Below, piece after piece: positions 6,299-12,981 of a stretch of 12,981 nucleotides of DNA. The stretch spans positions 1 through 12,981 of the forward strand of contig DASUWI010000139.1 of assembly GCA_036378495.1 (NCBI GenBank), written 5' to 3'. Source of the DNA: JAFALX01 sp036378495. Its GTDB lineage: Bacteria; Chloroflexota; Dormibacteria; Aeolococcales; Aeolococcaceae. How positions within the stretch are numbered: position 1 is the first letter of the stretch; every line of letters begins with the position of its first letter. Both the position numbers and the translations under genes were made by a program. The notes under the pieces are model-generated. The model ran no database searches, had not been told where the DNA came from, and worked only from the letters and a program-made list of their open reading frames with translations.

Positions 6299-7090
6299 TC
6301 AGCGACGGGGCAGCGCAGGCTCGATGGCGCGCATCGAGGTCGTGCTGCGAAGCGGCGCTGCGAGAATGCCGATGCGTGCCGCGTAGTCAATGCGGTGCAG
6401 CAGGATCGGTGGACGGGTCGCGTGCATGAATTCGTCAACGGCACGGCGCGACCCCTCCCAGTGGCCGTAGTCATCGACGATGAGCACCGCCCCCGGTGTC
6501 ATGAGCGGCACCAGGTGCTCGAGCTCGTGGCGCGTCGACTCGTACCAGTCGGTGTCGAGGCGGAGCAGAGCGATCGACGCCGGGACGGTGCGCGGGATCG
6601 TGTCCTCGACGCGCCCCGCGACATACATTATCTGTTCGGAGGGATAGCCGGATAGCCCCATCGTCCGCTCAACCGCGGGCAGGCCGGCCGCAGCCAGTAC
6701 CTGATCGCGGCGGCGCTCATCGGCGAGCAGCGTGCTGGCATGCGCACCGTCGACCGCACGACGGTCGACAGCGGTGGGGTCCGGCATCCCCTCGTAGGTG
6801 TCATACAGCCACAGCGTTCGAGTGCGGTCGCCGTTCTCGACCAGCGTGCGCGCAGCGGCCAGCATACTGCCACCGCGCCAGACGCCACATTCGACGATGT
6901 CACCGTCGATGCCGGCGTCGCAGAGATACTTCACCGCCTCGCACAGCGCGACAACACGTGCCGCGGTGGTGCGCGTGTAGGAACGAACCGCGCTGACGGT
7001 CACGAGCACCGCCGGATCGATGTCAGCCGGCCGCCGGACGATGTCGTACCCCGCACGGCGGGCGACGGTCTTGAGGAGGCTGCGCCACAT
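6299..7090 (-). CDS. TylF/MycF-type macrocin O-methyltransferase-like protein
   Basis: The product has 263 residues, the usual size. The SAM-binding motif I is VECGVWRGGS (about residues 66-75). It is followed by LWLYDTYEGMPDPT, the acidic LRLDTDWYEST (D179-T180-D181) and VLIVDDYGHWEGSRRAVDEF. This order matches the TylF family of SAM-dependent sugar O-methyltransferases, in which the aspartates bind Mg2+ and the catalytic base. In polysaccharide loci such enzymes methylate a sugar hydroxyl of the glycan. It is the last gene of a leftward run that begins with the acyltransferase and includes a broken related methyltransferase 85 bp upstream. It converges on the sortase gene. The start at ATG 7090 has only a weak purine stretch upstream. 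Confidence 0.88.
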   Translation of the reverse strand: MWRSLLKTVARRAGYDIVRRPADIDPAVLVTVSAVRSYTRTTAARVVALCEAVKYLCDAGIDGDIVECGVWRGGSMLAAARTLVENGDRTRTLWLYDTYEGMPDPTAVDRRAVDGAHASTLLADERRRDQVLAAAGLPAVERTMGLSGYPSEQIMYVAGRVEDTIPRTVPASIALLRLDTDWYESTRHELEHLVPLMTPGAVLIVDDYGHWEGSRRAVDEFMHATRPPILLHRIDYAARIGILAAPLRSTTSMRAIEPALPRR

Positions 7091-7175
7091 CGCGACTGAT
7101 TGAGTACCACCACCACACCCGGACGGCGATCACGCCCCGGTAACGGTGCGCACCCCGGCGGAACGCTGTGCAGCG

Positions 7176-8093
7176 CTACAGCTGCTCGCGGCGGCGCGAT
7201 GTCCCCAGGTACGCGTTCTCCAGGTGGCGCTGGGACCCTCTGTCCGTCACCATGGTGCCGCGCGCCGGGTGGTCCATCACGTGGAGGAAGTATGTCTGCT
7301 GCAGCCACCGCGCGTTGCGGAACACGCGCTGGTGCGCCAGGAAGCGGTGATGCTCCAGCTTGCGCGTATCACCCTGCTCGTTGAACTCGCGGATGGCGAG
7401 CAGCTGGCCCGCCCAGCTGTTGTGGTTGTCGAGCAGGATGTCGTCGAAGTACACCGTGGTGAGCGGCAGGTAGTGACGCGCGTCACCGCCGAGGATGCGC
7501 AGCGCGCGCGCGGCTCGACCAGTAGTAGTCGACGTCCACCGTGACAAAACCGATCGGCGCCTCGGGGCTCAGCTACTCGAGAAAGCGCGGCACGGTGTCT
7601 CGGAGGTCACCGAGGACCAAGGTCGCCGATGCGGGCAGCACGGCACGAAGCTCGCGCTCGTCCATCTGAAAGTCACCGGCCTGGTAGTACTCGGGGTGAT
7701 CGCGATAATCCACCGGTGCCGGCATCCCGCACCGGTGTCGAATCCAAAGAGTTTGAACGCGACTCCCGTCTCGAGGGTCACGCGCTCGGCGATATACGCC
7801 ATGTTCATCAACCCGGCGCCGCTGGCGACGCCGAACTCGACGAGCGTGACCGTGGACAGACCCAGCCGCTTTGCCTCGTCAGCCGCGCGCAGGATCCCGA
7901 ACGCGTGTTGCGGCCGCACCACAAGGTCGAAGGCGATGCGGTCGCGATAGGAACCGAACATCCACACCAGCGCCGCGATCGCGTTGAGGTGCAGCGGTTC
8001 GGTCAGGCGCTCCAGGAACACGCGCCGGCGTACCCGTGCCAGCTTCAGCTTACGCACGACATACAGCGATGAGCTGAGGACCCGTGTGGTCAT
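7176..8093 (-). pseudogene. Disrupted class I SAM-dependent methyltransferase (TylF-like), two frameshifts and a nonsense codon
   Basis: Reading from ATG 8093 (MTTRVLSSSLYVVRKLKLA...) gives an intact N-terminal half with SAM-binding VEFGVASGAG and LFGFDTGAG. Near 7725 the sequence then shifts by -1: the expected continuation MPAPVDYRDHPEYYQAGDF lies in the next frame. That frame runs through VLGDLRDTVPRFLE, a TAG at 7573-7575 and LSPEAPIGFVTVDVDYY. Within a GC-dinucleotide run (7502-7512) the frame returns to the first one and continues ALRILGGDARHYLPLTTVY to TAG at 7176-7178. Without the shift, the first frame stops at 7569-7571. An equal-length undamaged gene would encode about 305 residues. 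The ATG overlaps the stop of the acyltransferase gene by ATGA, so it was translationally coupled. The lesions may be true decay or, since two are short indels, sequencing/assembly error. The original product was probably a glycan or aglycone methyltransferase. Confidence 0.83.
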
Positions 8094-8752
8094 CGGCGCA
8101 CACCTGCGCGCGCCGGCAGGTGGCCGTTCGTACGGGTGAACCAGCCGCCGTCGACCGGCTTCTTGGGCACCGCCGGCACGCCTGCGTACAGCGTGTGCGC
8201 CTGGTCGCAGTCCTTGGCCACCACGGCACCCATGGCGACGATGACCCCGTCGGCGATCGTCCGCCCCGGCGTGATCGACACGTTGGACTGCACGAGCGCG
8301 TACTCGCCGATGCGAATCGGCTCCGCGACGAGCCACTCCTCGCGGTAGTCGGCCTGATGCGTGATCAGCGTGCAGCGGCGCCCGCCTATCGCCGCGTACC
8401 TCCCCATCGTGACCGACCCCGAGCAGTCGAGGTAGTGCGCCGAGGTGATGGCGGCCTCGTCCGCCATGGTGAGGCTGCAGTTGCCAGGAGCGCCGGCGAA
8501 TCCCGGCGCCGCCGTTATCAGGTTCCAATGGCCGATGTGCGACCCCTGACCCATCGACAACGTGTCGAGGTTGCGGAACACGTTGCCCGCGCCGATGCGC
8601 ACGCCGCGCCCCAGCGACACGTGGCGCACGTCGGCGACTATGGGCGCGACGAAGCAGCCGGCGTCGATTCGCCAGCCCAGCACGTGCCGCAGCAGCCAGA
8701 TCTTCGGCCGGCTGTGCGGCAGCAGCCCTACGGCCAGACGCAATCCGCGCAT
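8090..8752 (-). CDS. Left-handed beta-helix (hexapeptide-repeat) O-acyltransferase
   Basis: The product has 220 residues. From about residue 40 to 200 it is built of imperfect [LIV]-G-x-x-x-x repeats, e.g. VSLGRGVRIGAGNVF, LSMGQGSHIGHWNLI, VTMGRYAAIGGRRC, IRIGEYALVQSNVSITPG and IADGVIVAMGAVVAKD. It ends in the LYAGVPAVPKKP turn typical of LbH acetyltransferases of the WbbJ/maltose O-acetyltransferase type. The insertion with ITHQADYREEW near the middle carries a His that may act as the catalytic base. It would acetylate a sugar hydroxyl in a surface glycan using acetyl-CoA. Its TGA (8092-8090) overlaps the ATG of the disrupted methyltransferase gene. Only 8-53 bp separate it from the divergent glycosyltransferase, depending on which start the latter uses. 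Confidence 0.88.
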   Translation of the reverse strand: MRGLRLAVGLLPHSRPKIWLLRHVLGWRIDAGCFVAPIVADVRHVSLGRGVRIGAGNVFRNLDTLSMGQGSHIGHWNLITAAPGFAGAPGNCSLTMADEAAITSAHYLDCSGSVTMGRYAAIGGRRCTLITHQADYREEWLVAEPIRIGEYALVQSNVSITPGRTIADGVIVAMGAVVAKDCDQAHTLYAGVPAVPKKPVDGGWFTRTNGHLPARAGVRR

Positions 8753-8805
8753 ATACAGGAATGCTGCGTCCGAGTCGCGTCCGCCCCTTCACGGCCGCGT
8801 CACCC
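8752..8805. promoter_or_regulatory. Divergent control region between acyltransferase and glycosyltransferase operons
   Basis: TATACA at 8752-8757 resembles a -10 hexamer for the rightward operon, which would place transcription near 8764. No TTGACA-like -35 is visible at the expected spacing. If it is used, the in-frame ATG 8761 of the glycosyltransferase gene would lie before the transcript start, so ATG 8806 or 8830 would be the true start. Sequence-only inference. Confidence 0.28.
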
Positions 8806-10098
8806 ATGGGCGACAAAACTGCACGTCAGATGGTTGGCGGCGTGCAGCAGCTGACGGACGGTCGTGACACGGTGGAGGCGGCACCTCCGGTCTCCGATGC
8901 CACGCCCCGGGAGGTGCGGTGCCTGCACGTCATCGCCAGTATGGACGCCACGCACGGCGGCGACGTGCGTGCCACCGCGGACCTCTGCACAACGCTGACG
9001 TTTTTGGGCGCGCCTTGCGAGATCGCCACGCTGGACGGCGGCGGGGCAGCAGGCTCGAGCACCGCGGTGCACCCACAAGACGTGCCGGTGCACCGGTTCG
9101 CCCCCAGCTTCCCGCGCCGCCTGGGCAATTCGATGCAGCTCGCCCGCTGGTTGCACCGCCATGCCCGCGACTTCGACCTTCTCGAGGTTCATGGCGTCTT
9201 CTGCGCCACGAGCCTGCTCGCAGCGTCCGCCGCGCGGAGGTCGCACGTGCCCTTCATCGTGCACCCGCATGGTTCGCTGGACCCGTTCGACCTGCGCAAG
9301 CACCGCGCGCTGAAGCGCCTGCTCGGGCCGTTCTTCGACCGCATGCTGCTGCGACCCGCTCGCGCGCTCGTGTTCACGTCACCGGTCGAGATGGCAAACG
9401 CGAACTCTTTCGGGGCCCCAACTCCGCGATTCAACGTGCCGCCGCCGATTCTGAACGATCCCGGCACGGGCGACCGGGACGCATTCCGCGCACGAATCGA
9501 CGTCGGCGCCGCCACGTTCGTGCTGCTGTTCATGTCACGCATCGACTACAAGAAGGGGCTCGTCCGCACGCTGCGTGCGCTCGCGCGCCTGCGCGACGAC
9601 GCTATCGACGCGGTGCTCGTCATCGCCGGCTCCGGGGACTCCGCCTACGAGGCGACCGTCGAGGCCGAGGTGGAGCGGCTCGGCATCGACGCACACGTCC
9701 ACTTCATCGGATTCGTCGACGGCCAGGACAAGGTGGACGCCTTTGCCGGCGCCGATGCCTTCGTGCTGGCTTCGGACAATGAGAACTTCGGGGTGGTGGT
9801 GGTCGAGGCGCTGCGCGCCGGTCTGCCCGTCGTCATCTCGGACCAGGTGGCGATTGCTGCCGACCTTGGCGTCACCGGTGCAGCTGTCGTGGTCGAGCCC
9901 GATGACGAAGCCACCGCAGCCGGTATCGCGACGCTCGCTCGCGACCGCCGGCGCGCCGCGGCCATCGCGGACGCCGGCCGCCACGCCGCGGCCACGCTGT
10001 ACGACTGGCGCGCGGTCGTGGGCCCACGGCAGCGCGCGCTGCGCAGCTCCATTGTGTGCCCGGATTCCCGACACGGTGCACACGCGGAGGTGCACTGA
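8806..10098 (+). CDS. GT4-family (GT-B fold) glycosyltransferase
   Basis: The product has 430 residues from ATG 8806. The N-terminal domain starts at RCLHVIASMDATHGGDVRAT, with the GG-dipeptide donor/acceptor loop, and has LLEVHGVF and FIVHPHGSLDPF, typical of bacterial polysaccharide GT4 enzymes. The C-terminal domain has LLFMSRIDYKKGL and the EX7E motif (E326...E334 in SDNENFGVVVVEALRAGLPVV) that binds the nucleotide-sugar. It transfers a sugar, probably with retention of configuration, to a lipid-linked acceptor at the inner face of the membrane. ATG 8761 and ATG 8830 are in-frame alternatives; none has a good Shine-Dalgarno. I preferred 8806 because 8761 leaves almost no room beside the divergent gene. 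The flippase gene begins 1 bp after its stop, so both belong to one operon. Confidence 0.88.
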   Translation: MGDKTARQMVGGVQQLTDGRDTVEAAPPVSDATPREVRCLHVIASMDATHGGDVRATADLCTTLTFLGAPCEIATLDGGGAAGSSTAVHPQDVPVHRFAPSFPRRLGNSMQLARWLHRHARDFDLLEVHGVFCATSLLAASAARRSHVPFIVHPHGSLDPFDLRKHRALKRLLGPFFDRMLLRPARALVFTSPVEMANANSFGAPTPRFNVPPPILNDPGTGDRDAFRARIDVGAATFVLLFMSRIDYKKGLVRTLRALARLRDDAIDAVLVIAGSGDSAYEATVEAEVERLGIDAHVHFIGFVDGQDKVDAFAGADAFVLASDNENFGVVVVEALRAGLPVVISDQVAIAADLGVTGAAVVVEPDDEATAAGIATLARDRRRAAAIADAGRHAAATLYDWRAVVGPRQRALRSSIVCPDSRHGAHAEVH

Positions 10099-10099
10099 G

Positions 10100-11359
10100 A
10101 TGCGCATCCCCGCACGCGCGCGCTGGGGTGCCGGCGATCAGGTGCTCTCGAGCGTGACCAACTTCGCGATTCTCGTCCTGGTCGCGCGTTCGGTGGGGCC
10201 GGCCGAGCTCGGCGTGTTCGCGATCTTCACCGCCGGCTACGCGACCGTCACCTTCATCAACGAGAGCCTCGTCTCCGAGCCGTTCGTGGTGCGGCACACA
10301 GCGGTTGCAGTGGCCACGTGGCGGACGCGTCTGTCGGAGGCGAGCGCATGCGCGATCGTGCTCGGTGCCATCTGCTCGCTGGGCCTCTTTGGCGCAGCAC
10401 TCGCGCTGGGCGGCACGCTCGGATCGCTGCTCGCGCTCGGTGCACTCTGCGCCCCCGGCCTGCTCCTGCAGGACACAATCCGGTTTGCGTTCTTCGCCGC
10501 GGGCCGGCAGCGCAGCGCGTTTCTCAACGACCTCACATGGGGCGTGCTGCAGCTGATCGGCTTCGTGGCGGTGGAGACCACCGGCACCCGGTCCTTGCTG
10601 GCCGTGGTGGCGACCTGGGCGGGAGCGGGTGCCGTCGCCGGAGCCTTCGGGCTCGTGCAGGCGCACGTGATGCCCCAGATGCGGGGCGCGGTTGCGTGGC
10701 TGCGGCAGCACCACGATCTCTGGCGCTACATCCTGCTGGAGCGGCTATCGGGCCAGGGGGCGATGTACCTTTCGCTTGTCGGCATCGGCGCGATCGCCGG
10801 TCTGGCCGCGGTGGCGGCCGTGCGGGCGGCGCAATCGCTCTTCGGTCCGCTGTACATCACGATGAACGCGGCGCGCATCGTGATGCTGCCGTCGCTGGTG
10901 TCGGCGGCTCCGGAGCGGCGCCGCCGGCTGGTGCACGCGACGGCGATCGGGTTCATCCTCATGGCCGCGGTGTGCGGCGTTGCCATCACGTTCCTCCCCG
11001 GACGCGTCGGCGTGGCGCTGTTCGGCGCCACCTGGCCACTCGTCACGCCGCTGCTCGTGTTTGTTGCGGCCGGTCGTGTGCTCGGCAGCTCAGCGGAGGC
11101 GTGGCGCCTCGGCTTGCTCTCCGCTGCCAGCGTGCGGCGCAGCCTGAGGGCGCGCCTGGTCGTGACGGCCGCGGTGATCGGCGGCACGGCAGCCGGAGCG
11201 GCACTCGCGGGCGCTCGTGGCGCCGTCATCGGCGAGGCGATCGCGCTGGCACTGGGCACCGCGGTCTTCGCGTATCAATTCTTCCTGTCGCGGAAGCGGG
11301 GCGCCCCGAGCGCCCGGCCGCTACCGGTTCTCACCGCGGAACCGGAGCTCCTCAGCTGA
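10100..11359 (+). CDS. Wzx-type polysaccharide flippase (MOP superfamily)
   Basis: The product has 419 residues from ATG 10100. The start is fixed by GGAGG at 10086-10090 (9 nt upstream) and by the preceding stop at 10096-10098. The protein is almost wholly hydrophobic, with about 12 membrane helices. It begins with the typical GAGDQVLSSVTNFAILVLVARSVGPAELGVF, in which the family G-D-Q/x-x-x-S-x-x-N/F pattern and the R-x-x-G-x-x-x-x-G-x-F turn are seen. It would move undecaprenyl-diphosphate-linked repeat units across the cytoplasmic membrane. A basic tail (SRKRGAPSARP) closes the protein. It sits between the GT4 gene and the ligase/polymerase gene, the classic Wzx/Wzy order. Confidence 0.87.
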   Translation: MRIPARARWGAGDQVLSSVTNFAILVLVARSVGPAELGVFAIFTAGYATVTFINESLVSEPFVVRHTAVAVATWRTRLSEASACAIVLGAICSLGLFGAALALGGTLGSLLALGALCAPGLLLQDTIRFAFFAAGRQRSAFLNDLTWGVLQLIGFVAVETTGTRSLLAVVATWAGAGAVAGAFGLVQAHVMPQMRGAVAWLRQHHDLWRYILLERLSGQGAMYLSLVGIGAIAGLAAVAAVRAAQSLFGPLYITMNAARIVMLPSLVSAAPERRRRLVHATAIGFILMAAVCGVAITFLPGRVGVALFGATWPLVTPLLVFVAAGRVLGSSAEAWRLGLLSAASVRRSLRARLVVTAAVIGGTAAGAALAGARGAVIGEAIALALGTAVFAYQFFLSRKRGAPSARPLPVLTAEPELLS

Positions 11360-11375
11360 CGGCAACCCGGTCGCG

Positions 11376-12836
11376 ATGCTGCAACCGCCCGGGGATGGGG
11401 GCGGAGCCGGCCGCATCATGCCGCTCGATGAGAGCACCGTTGCGCGGCCGCGGACGGCGCACGACCTCATGACGCTCGTCCTGATCATCGCGGCGCTGCT
11501 CGTGACAACCATCGGCGCGGCCGTGAAGGGCGGCCCGCGACTCGTCGGGTCCGTATTCCTCGTTCTCGGCCTCGTCGCCATCAGCTGGAACGCGGTGCGC
11601 GTCGGGCCGCTCGAACCCGGCGACGCGCTGCTGCTCGCGGCGGCGTTCGCACTCGCACTCGATGCGCTACGCCGGCGGCGCGCTCCGTGGATGCCGGCGC
11701 TCATGCTCGGCGGCGCGGCGCTGATCGCAGCGTCGGGTCTCCTCACCGCGCTGGCACCACCGTCGGCGTCGTACCTCAGCGCGCGGACGTTGTTTCCGAA
11801 CCCGTACGTCATCTACGGGCTGCACAGCCTCAGCAGCGACGGCAACCTCGCGTCGCTGGGGAAGTTCCTGGTCGCGCTCGTGCTCCTCCCGATGATGGTG
11901 CAGGTGATGGAGCCCTCCCGCCGCGAGGTGCGGGTGCTCGCCGGTGCGTGGGCCGTCTCGGCGCTCATCAGCGCCGGCGTGGCCGTTCTCGATGCCAGCG
12001 GCCACACGCACATCAGCGCCTCCCTGCTCGGCTACGTTCCCGGAGGCGGGCGCCAGGCCGGGCTGTCGATTCAGCCCAACCACCTGGCGGTGGCCCTCAT
12101 CCTGGCGACGCCCGTTGTGCTCAGCTGGATGCGCAGCACGTCGAGCGCGGTGAGACTCCTCTCCCTGCCGGCGCTCCTGGTGCTCGCCGCCGGTGTGCTC
12201 CTCACCTCGTCACGCGGGGGCTTCGTGGGATTGCTGATCGCCGCCGGGCTCACGATCGTGCTTGTCCCGGAGCTGCGCCCGTCGCCGCGGGTGCTCGCCG
12301 TGGTGCTGCCGCTGGGGTGCATGGCGCTGCTCGGACTCGGTGCTTCGTTGCTTCCTGGGCTGGCCACGCAGTCGCGTCTCGCCAGCGGCCTCGGCGACCT
12401 CAGCGACGCCCAGCGCACCATCCTGCAGGCGCAGGCGATCGCCGACTTCTCGGTCAGCCCGATCCACGGCATCGGGTTCGATCACGTCGACGAGGCACAC
12501 CAGGTGTTCCTGCAACTGCTCGCAGCGGGAGGGGTGATCGGACTGCTCGGCTATCTGACGTACTGGATCGGAGTGCTGCGCACGGGTCTGCTGGCACGCC
12601 GGGTGGACCCCAACATCGCGTCGGTGCTGCTCGTGTCGTCGCTGTGCTTCCTGGCTCTCAATCTGGTGGAGAACCAGGTGACCGACCGCTACCTGTACGT
12701 GCCCGCGGCGCTTATCGCCGGCCTGGCCGCGCTCAGGCGGCGCGCGTCGGAGTCGGCCCCGGCCCGGGAGTTGAGCGCCGGGACGCCTCTGGCAGCGCTG
12801 ACCGTCGCGCCGCCGCTCGGCGGAACAGCGCGTTGA
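11376..12836 (+). CDS. O-antigen ligase / Wzy-type polymerase-like membrane protein
   Basis: The product has 486 residues with about 12 predicted membrane helices. The Wzy_C/O-antigen ligase region shows LLTSSRGGFVGLLIAA (R280) and, after the periplasmic-type loop, PIHGIGFDHVDEAHQVFLQL (H364, H375) followed by GGVIGLLGYL. These correspond to the conserved R-G and H-N-x-[FLY]-L-x-x-x-x-x-G signatures, here with H-Q instead of H-N. The enzyme either polymerises flipped repeat units or ligates the glycan to an acceptor; sequence does not decide. The start is uncertain: ATG 11376 lies 16 bp after the flippase stop without a clear Shine-Dalgarno, while ATG 11418 has GGAG 11 nt upstream. The last 104 bp overlap the convergent FkbM-like gene on the other strand. 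Confidence 0.83.
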   Translation: MLQPPGDGGGAGRIMPLDESTVARPRTAHDLMTLVLIIAALLVTTIGAAVKGGPRLVGSVFLVLGLVAISWNAVRVGPLEPGDALLLAAAFALALDALRRRRAPWMPALMLGGAALIAASGLLTALAPPSASYLSARTLFPNPYVIYGLHSLSSDGNLASLGKFLVALVLLPMMVQVMEPSRREVRVLAGAWAVSALISAGVAVLDASGHTHISASLLGYVPGGGRQAGLSIQPNHLAVALILATPVVLSWMRSTSSAVRLLSLPALLVLAAGVLLTSSRGGFVGLLIAAGLTIVLVPELRPSPRVLAVVLPLGCMALLGLGASLLPGLATQSRLASGLGDLSDAQRTILQAQAIADFSVSPIHGIGFDHVDEAHQVFLQLLAAGGVIGLLGYLTYWIGVLRTGLLARRVDPNIASVLLVSSLCFLALNLVENQVTDRYLYVPAALIAGLAALRRRASESAPARELSAGTPLAALTVAPPLGGTAR

Positions 12837-12981
12837 CCTGCAGAAGGTCGTGTGACGCGCGATCGAAGAACACGCGCTCGAGGTCGCACAGCATGAACCC
12901 GGCCGCGCGCAGGTGCGCGGTCACCTCCTCCCACGTCGGCGCGCCCTCATAGAGCGCCGCGAGGCTGATCTCCACCTCGCA
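12733..12981 (-). CDS. C-terminal part of an FkbM-family methyltransferase (5' part beyond window edge)
   Basis: The leftward frame is open from the right edge to the stop at 12733-12735. The visible part contains EISLAALYEGAPTW, then HLRAAGFMLCDLERVFFD and HDLLQVNALFRR. These are the characteristic last strands and helix of FkbM-type SAM-dependent methyltransferases (E-I-S-L-x-x-L-Y-x-G...G-F-x-L-x-D-L-E-x-x-F-x-D...L-L-Q-V/x-D-x-x-F). The conserved part ends near 12815. About 27 further residues, low in complexity (Arg/Pro/Ala/Thr), come from DNA that is also the 3' end of the ligase gene. Methylation of a sugar in the same glycan is the likely role. The catalytic N-terminal part is not visible. 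Confidence 0.78.
   Translation of the reverse strand, partial: CEVEISLAALYEGAPTWEEVTAHLRAAGFMLCDLERVFFDRASHDLLQVNALFRRAAARRSALPEASRRSTPGPGPTPTRAA

Noticed and set aside
6271..6303. Imperfect hairpin (TGATC-TCA with TGAGCTGATCA) between the convergent sortase and TylF-like genes as a bidirectional terminator
   Set aside because: The stem has a 3-nt bulge and a 10-nt loop, and there is no T-tract on either side.
7569..8816. A single 415-codon leftward ORF
   Set aside because: Its first half is an out-of-frame translation of the acyltransferase. Only the part from ATG 8093 carries methyltransferase motifs, and it is the front of the broken gene.
9575..10099. N-terminal extension of the flippase frame upstream of 10100
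   Set aside because: It overlaps the glycosyltransferase C-terminal domain out of frame and is Arg/Ser/Pro-rich. ATG 10100 has a good Shine-Dalgarno.
11217..11375. Upstream extension of the ligase frame
   Set aside because: It overlaps the flippase gene out of frame and gives a low-complexity basic peptide before the first membrane helix.
1..12981. CRISPR arrays, tRNA or rRNA genes
   Set aside because: No regularly spaced direct repeats, no tRNA-like T-loop/anticodon patterns and no rRNA-like conserved segments were noticed on reading. A tRNAscan-SE or CRISPR finder run would be decisive.

Overview
The window is strongly GC-rich throughout and reads as a cell-envelope region of a monoderm (Gram-positive-type) bacterium. 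The signs are a membrane-anchored sortase with the Cys/Arg signature, a DUF4012 membrane protein, and secreted WxL-like and DUF916-like proteins with no trace of outer-membrane machinery. Actinomycetota (Thermoleophilia-like or similar) or a high-GC Chloroflexota/Dormibacterota-like lineage fits best. This placement is an inference from gene content and base composition; no marker gene is present.

Left part (1-2630). A 39-codon C-terminal remnant, probably of an IS110/IS116-type transposase, opens the window. About 260 bp without a gene follow, rich in small hairpins. Then comes a secreted protein with a WxL-like C-terminal domain, a clear rho-independent terminator, and a secreted single-pass membrane protein. 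That protein's extracellular part resembles the DUF916 (WxL-interacting) family, and its cytoplasmic tail carries three CxxC pairs. This pair is the most unusual item in the window.

Middle part (2697-6275). A small VOC/glyoxalase-fold protein converges on a dual-specificity-type protein phosphatase. The phosphatase is divergent from a two-gene operon encoding a DUF4012 membrane protein and a sortase, 4 bp apart.

Right part (6299-12981) is a surface-polysaccharide locus arranged as two divergent operons. Leftward run a hexapeptide-repeat O-acyltransferase, a broken class I methyltransferase (two frameshifts plus an internal stop) and a TylF-type methyltransferase. Rightward run a GT4 glycosyltransferase, a Wzx-type flippase and an O-antigen ligase/Wzy-type polymerase. 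The 3' end of a leftward FkbM-type methyltransferase enters from the right edge and overlaps the ligase gene tail to tail.

Together the right-hand genes would assemble, flip, polymerise or ligate, and decorate (acetylate, methylate) an exported glycan. The left and middle genes would supply surface proteins and a sortase. No initiating phosphoglycosyl transferase or tyrosine kinase is seen, so the polysaccharide locus probably continues past position 12981. No tRNA, rRNA or CRISPR array was found.
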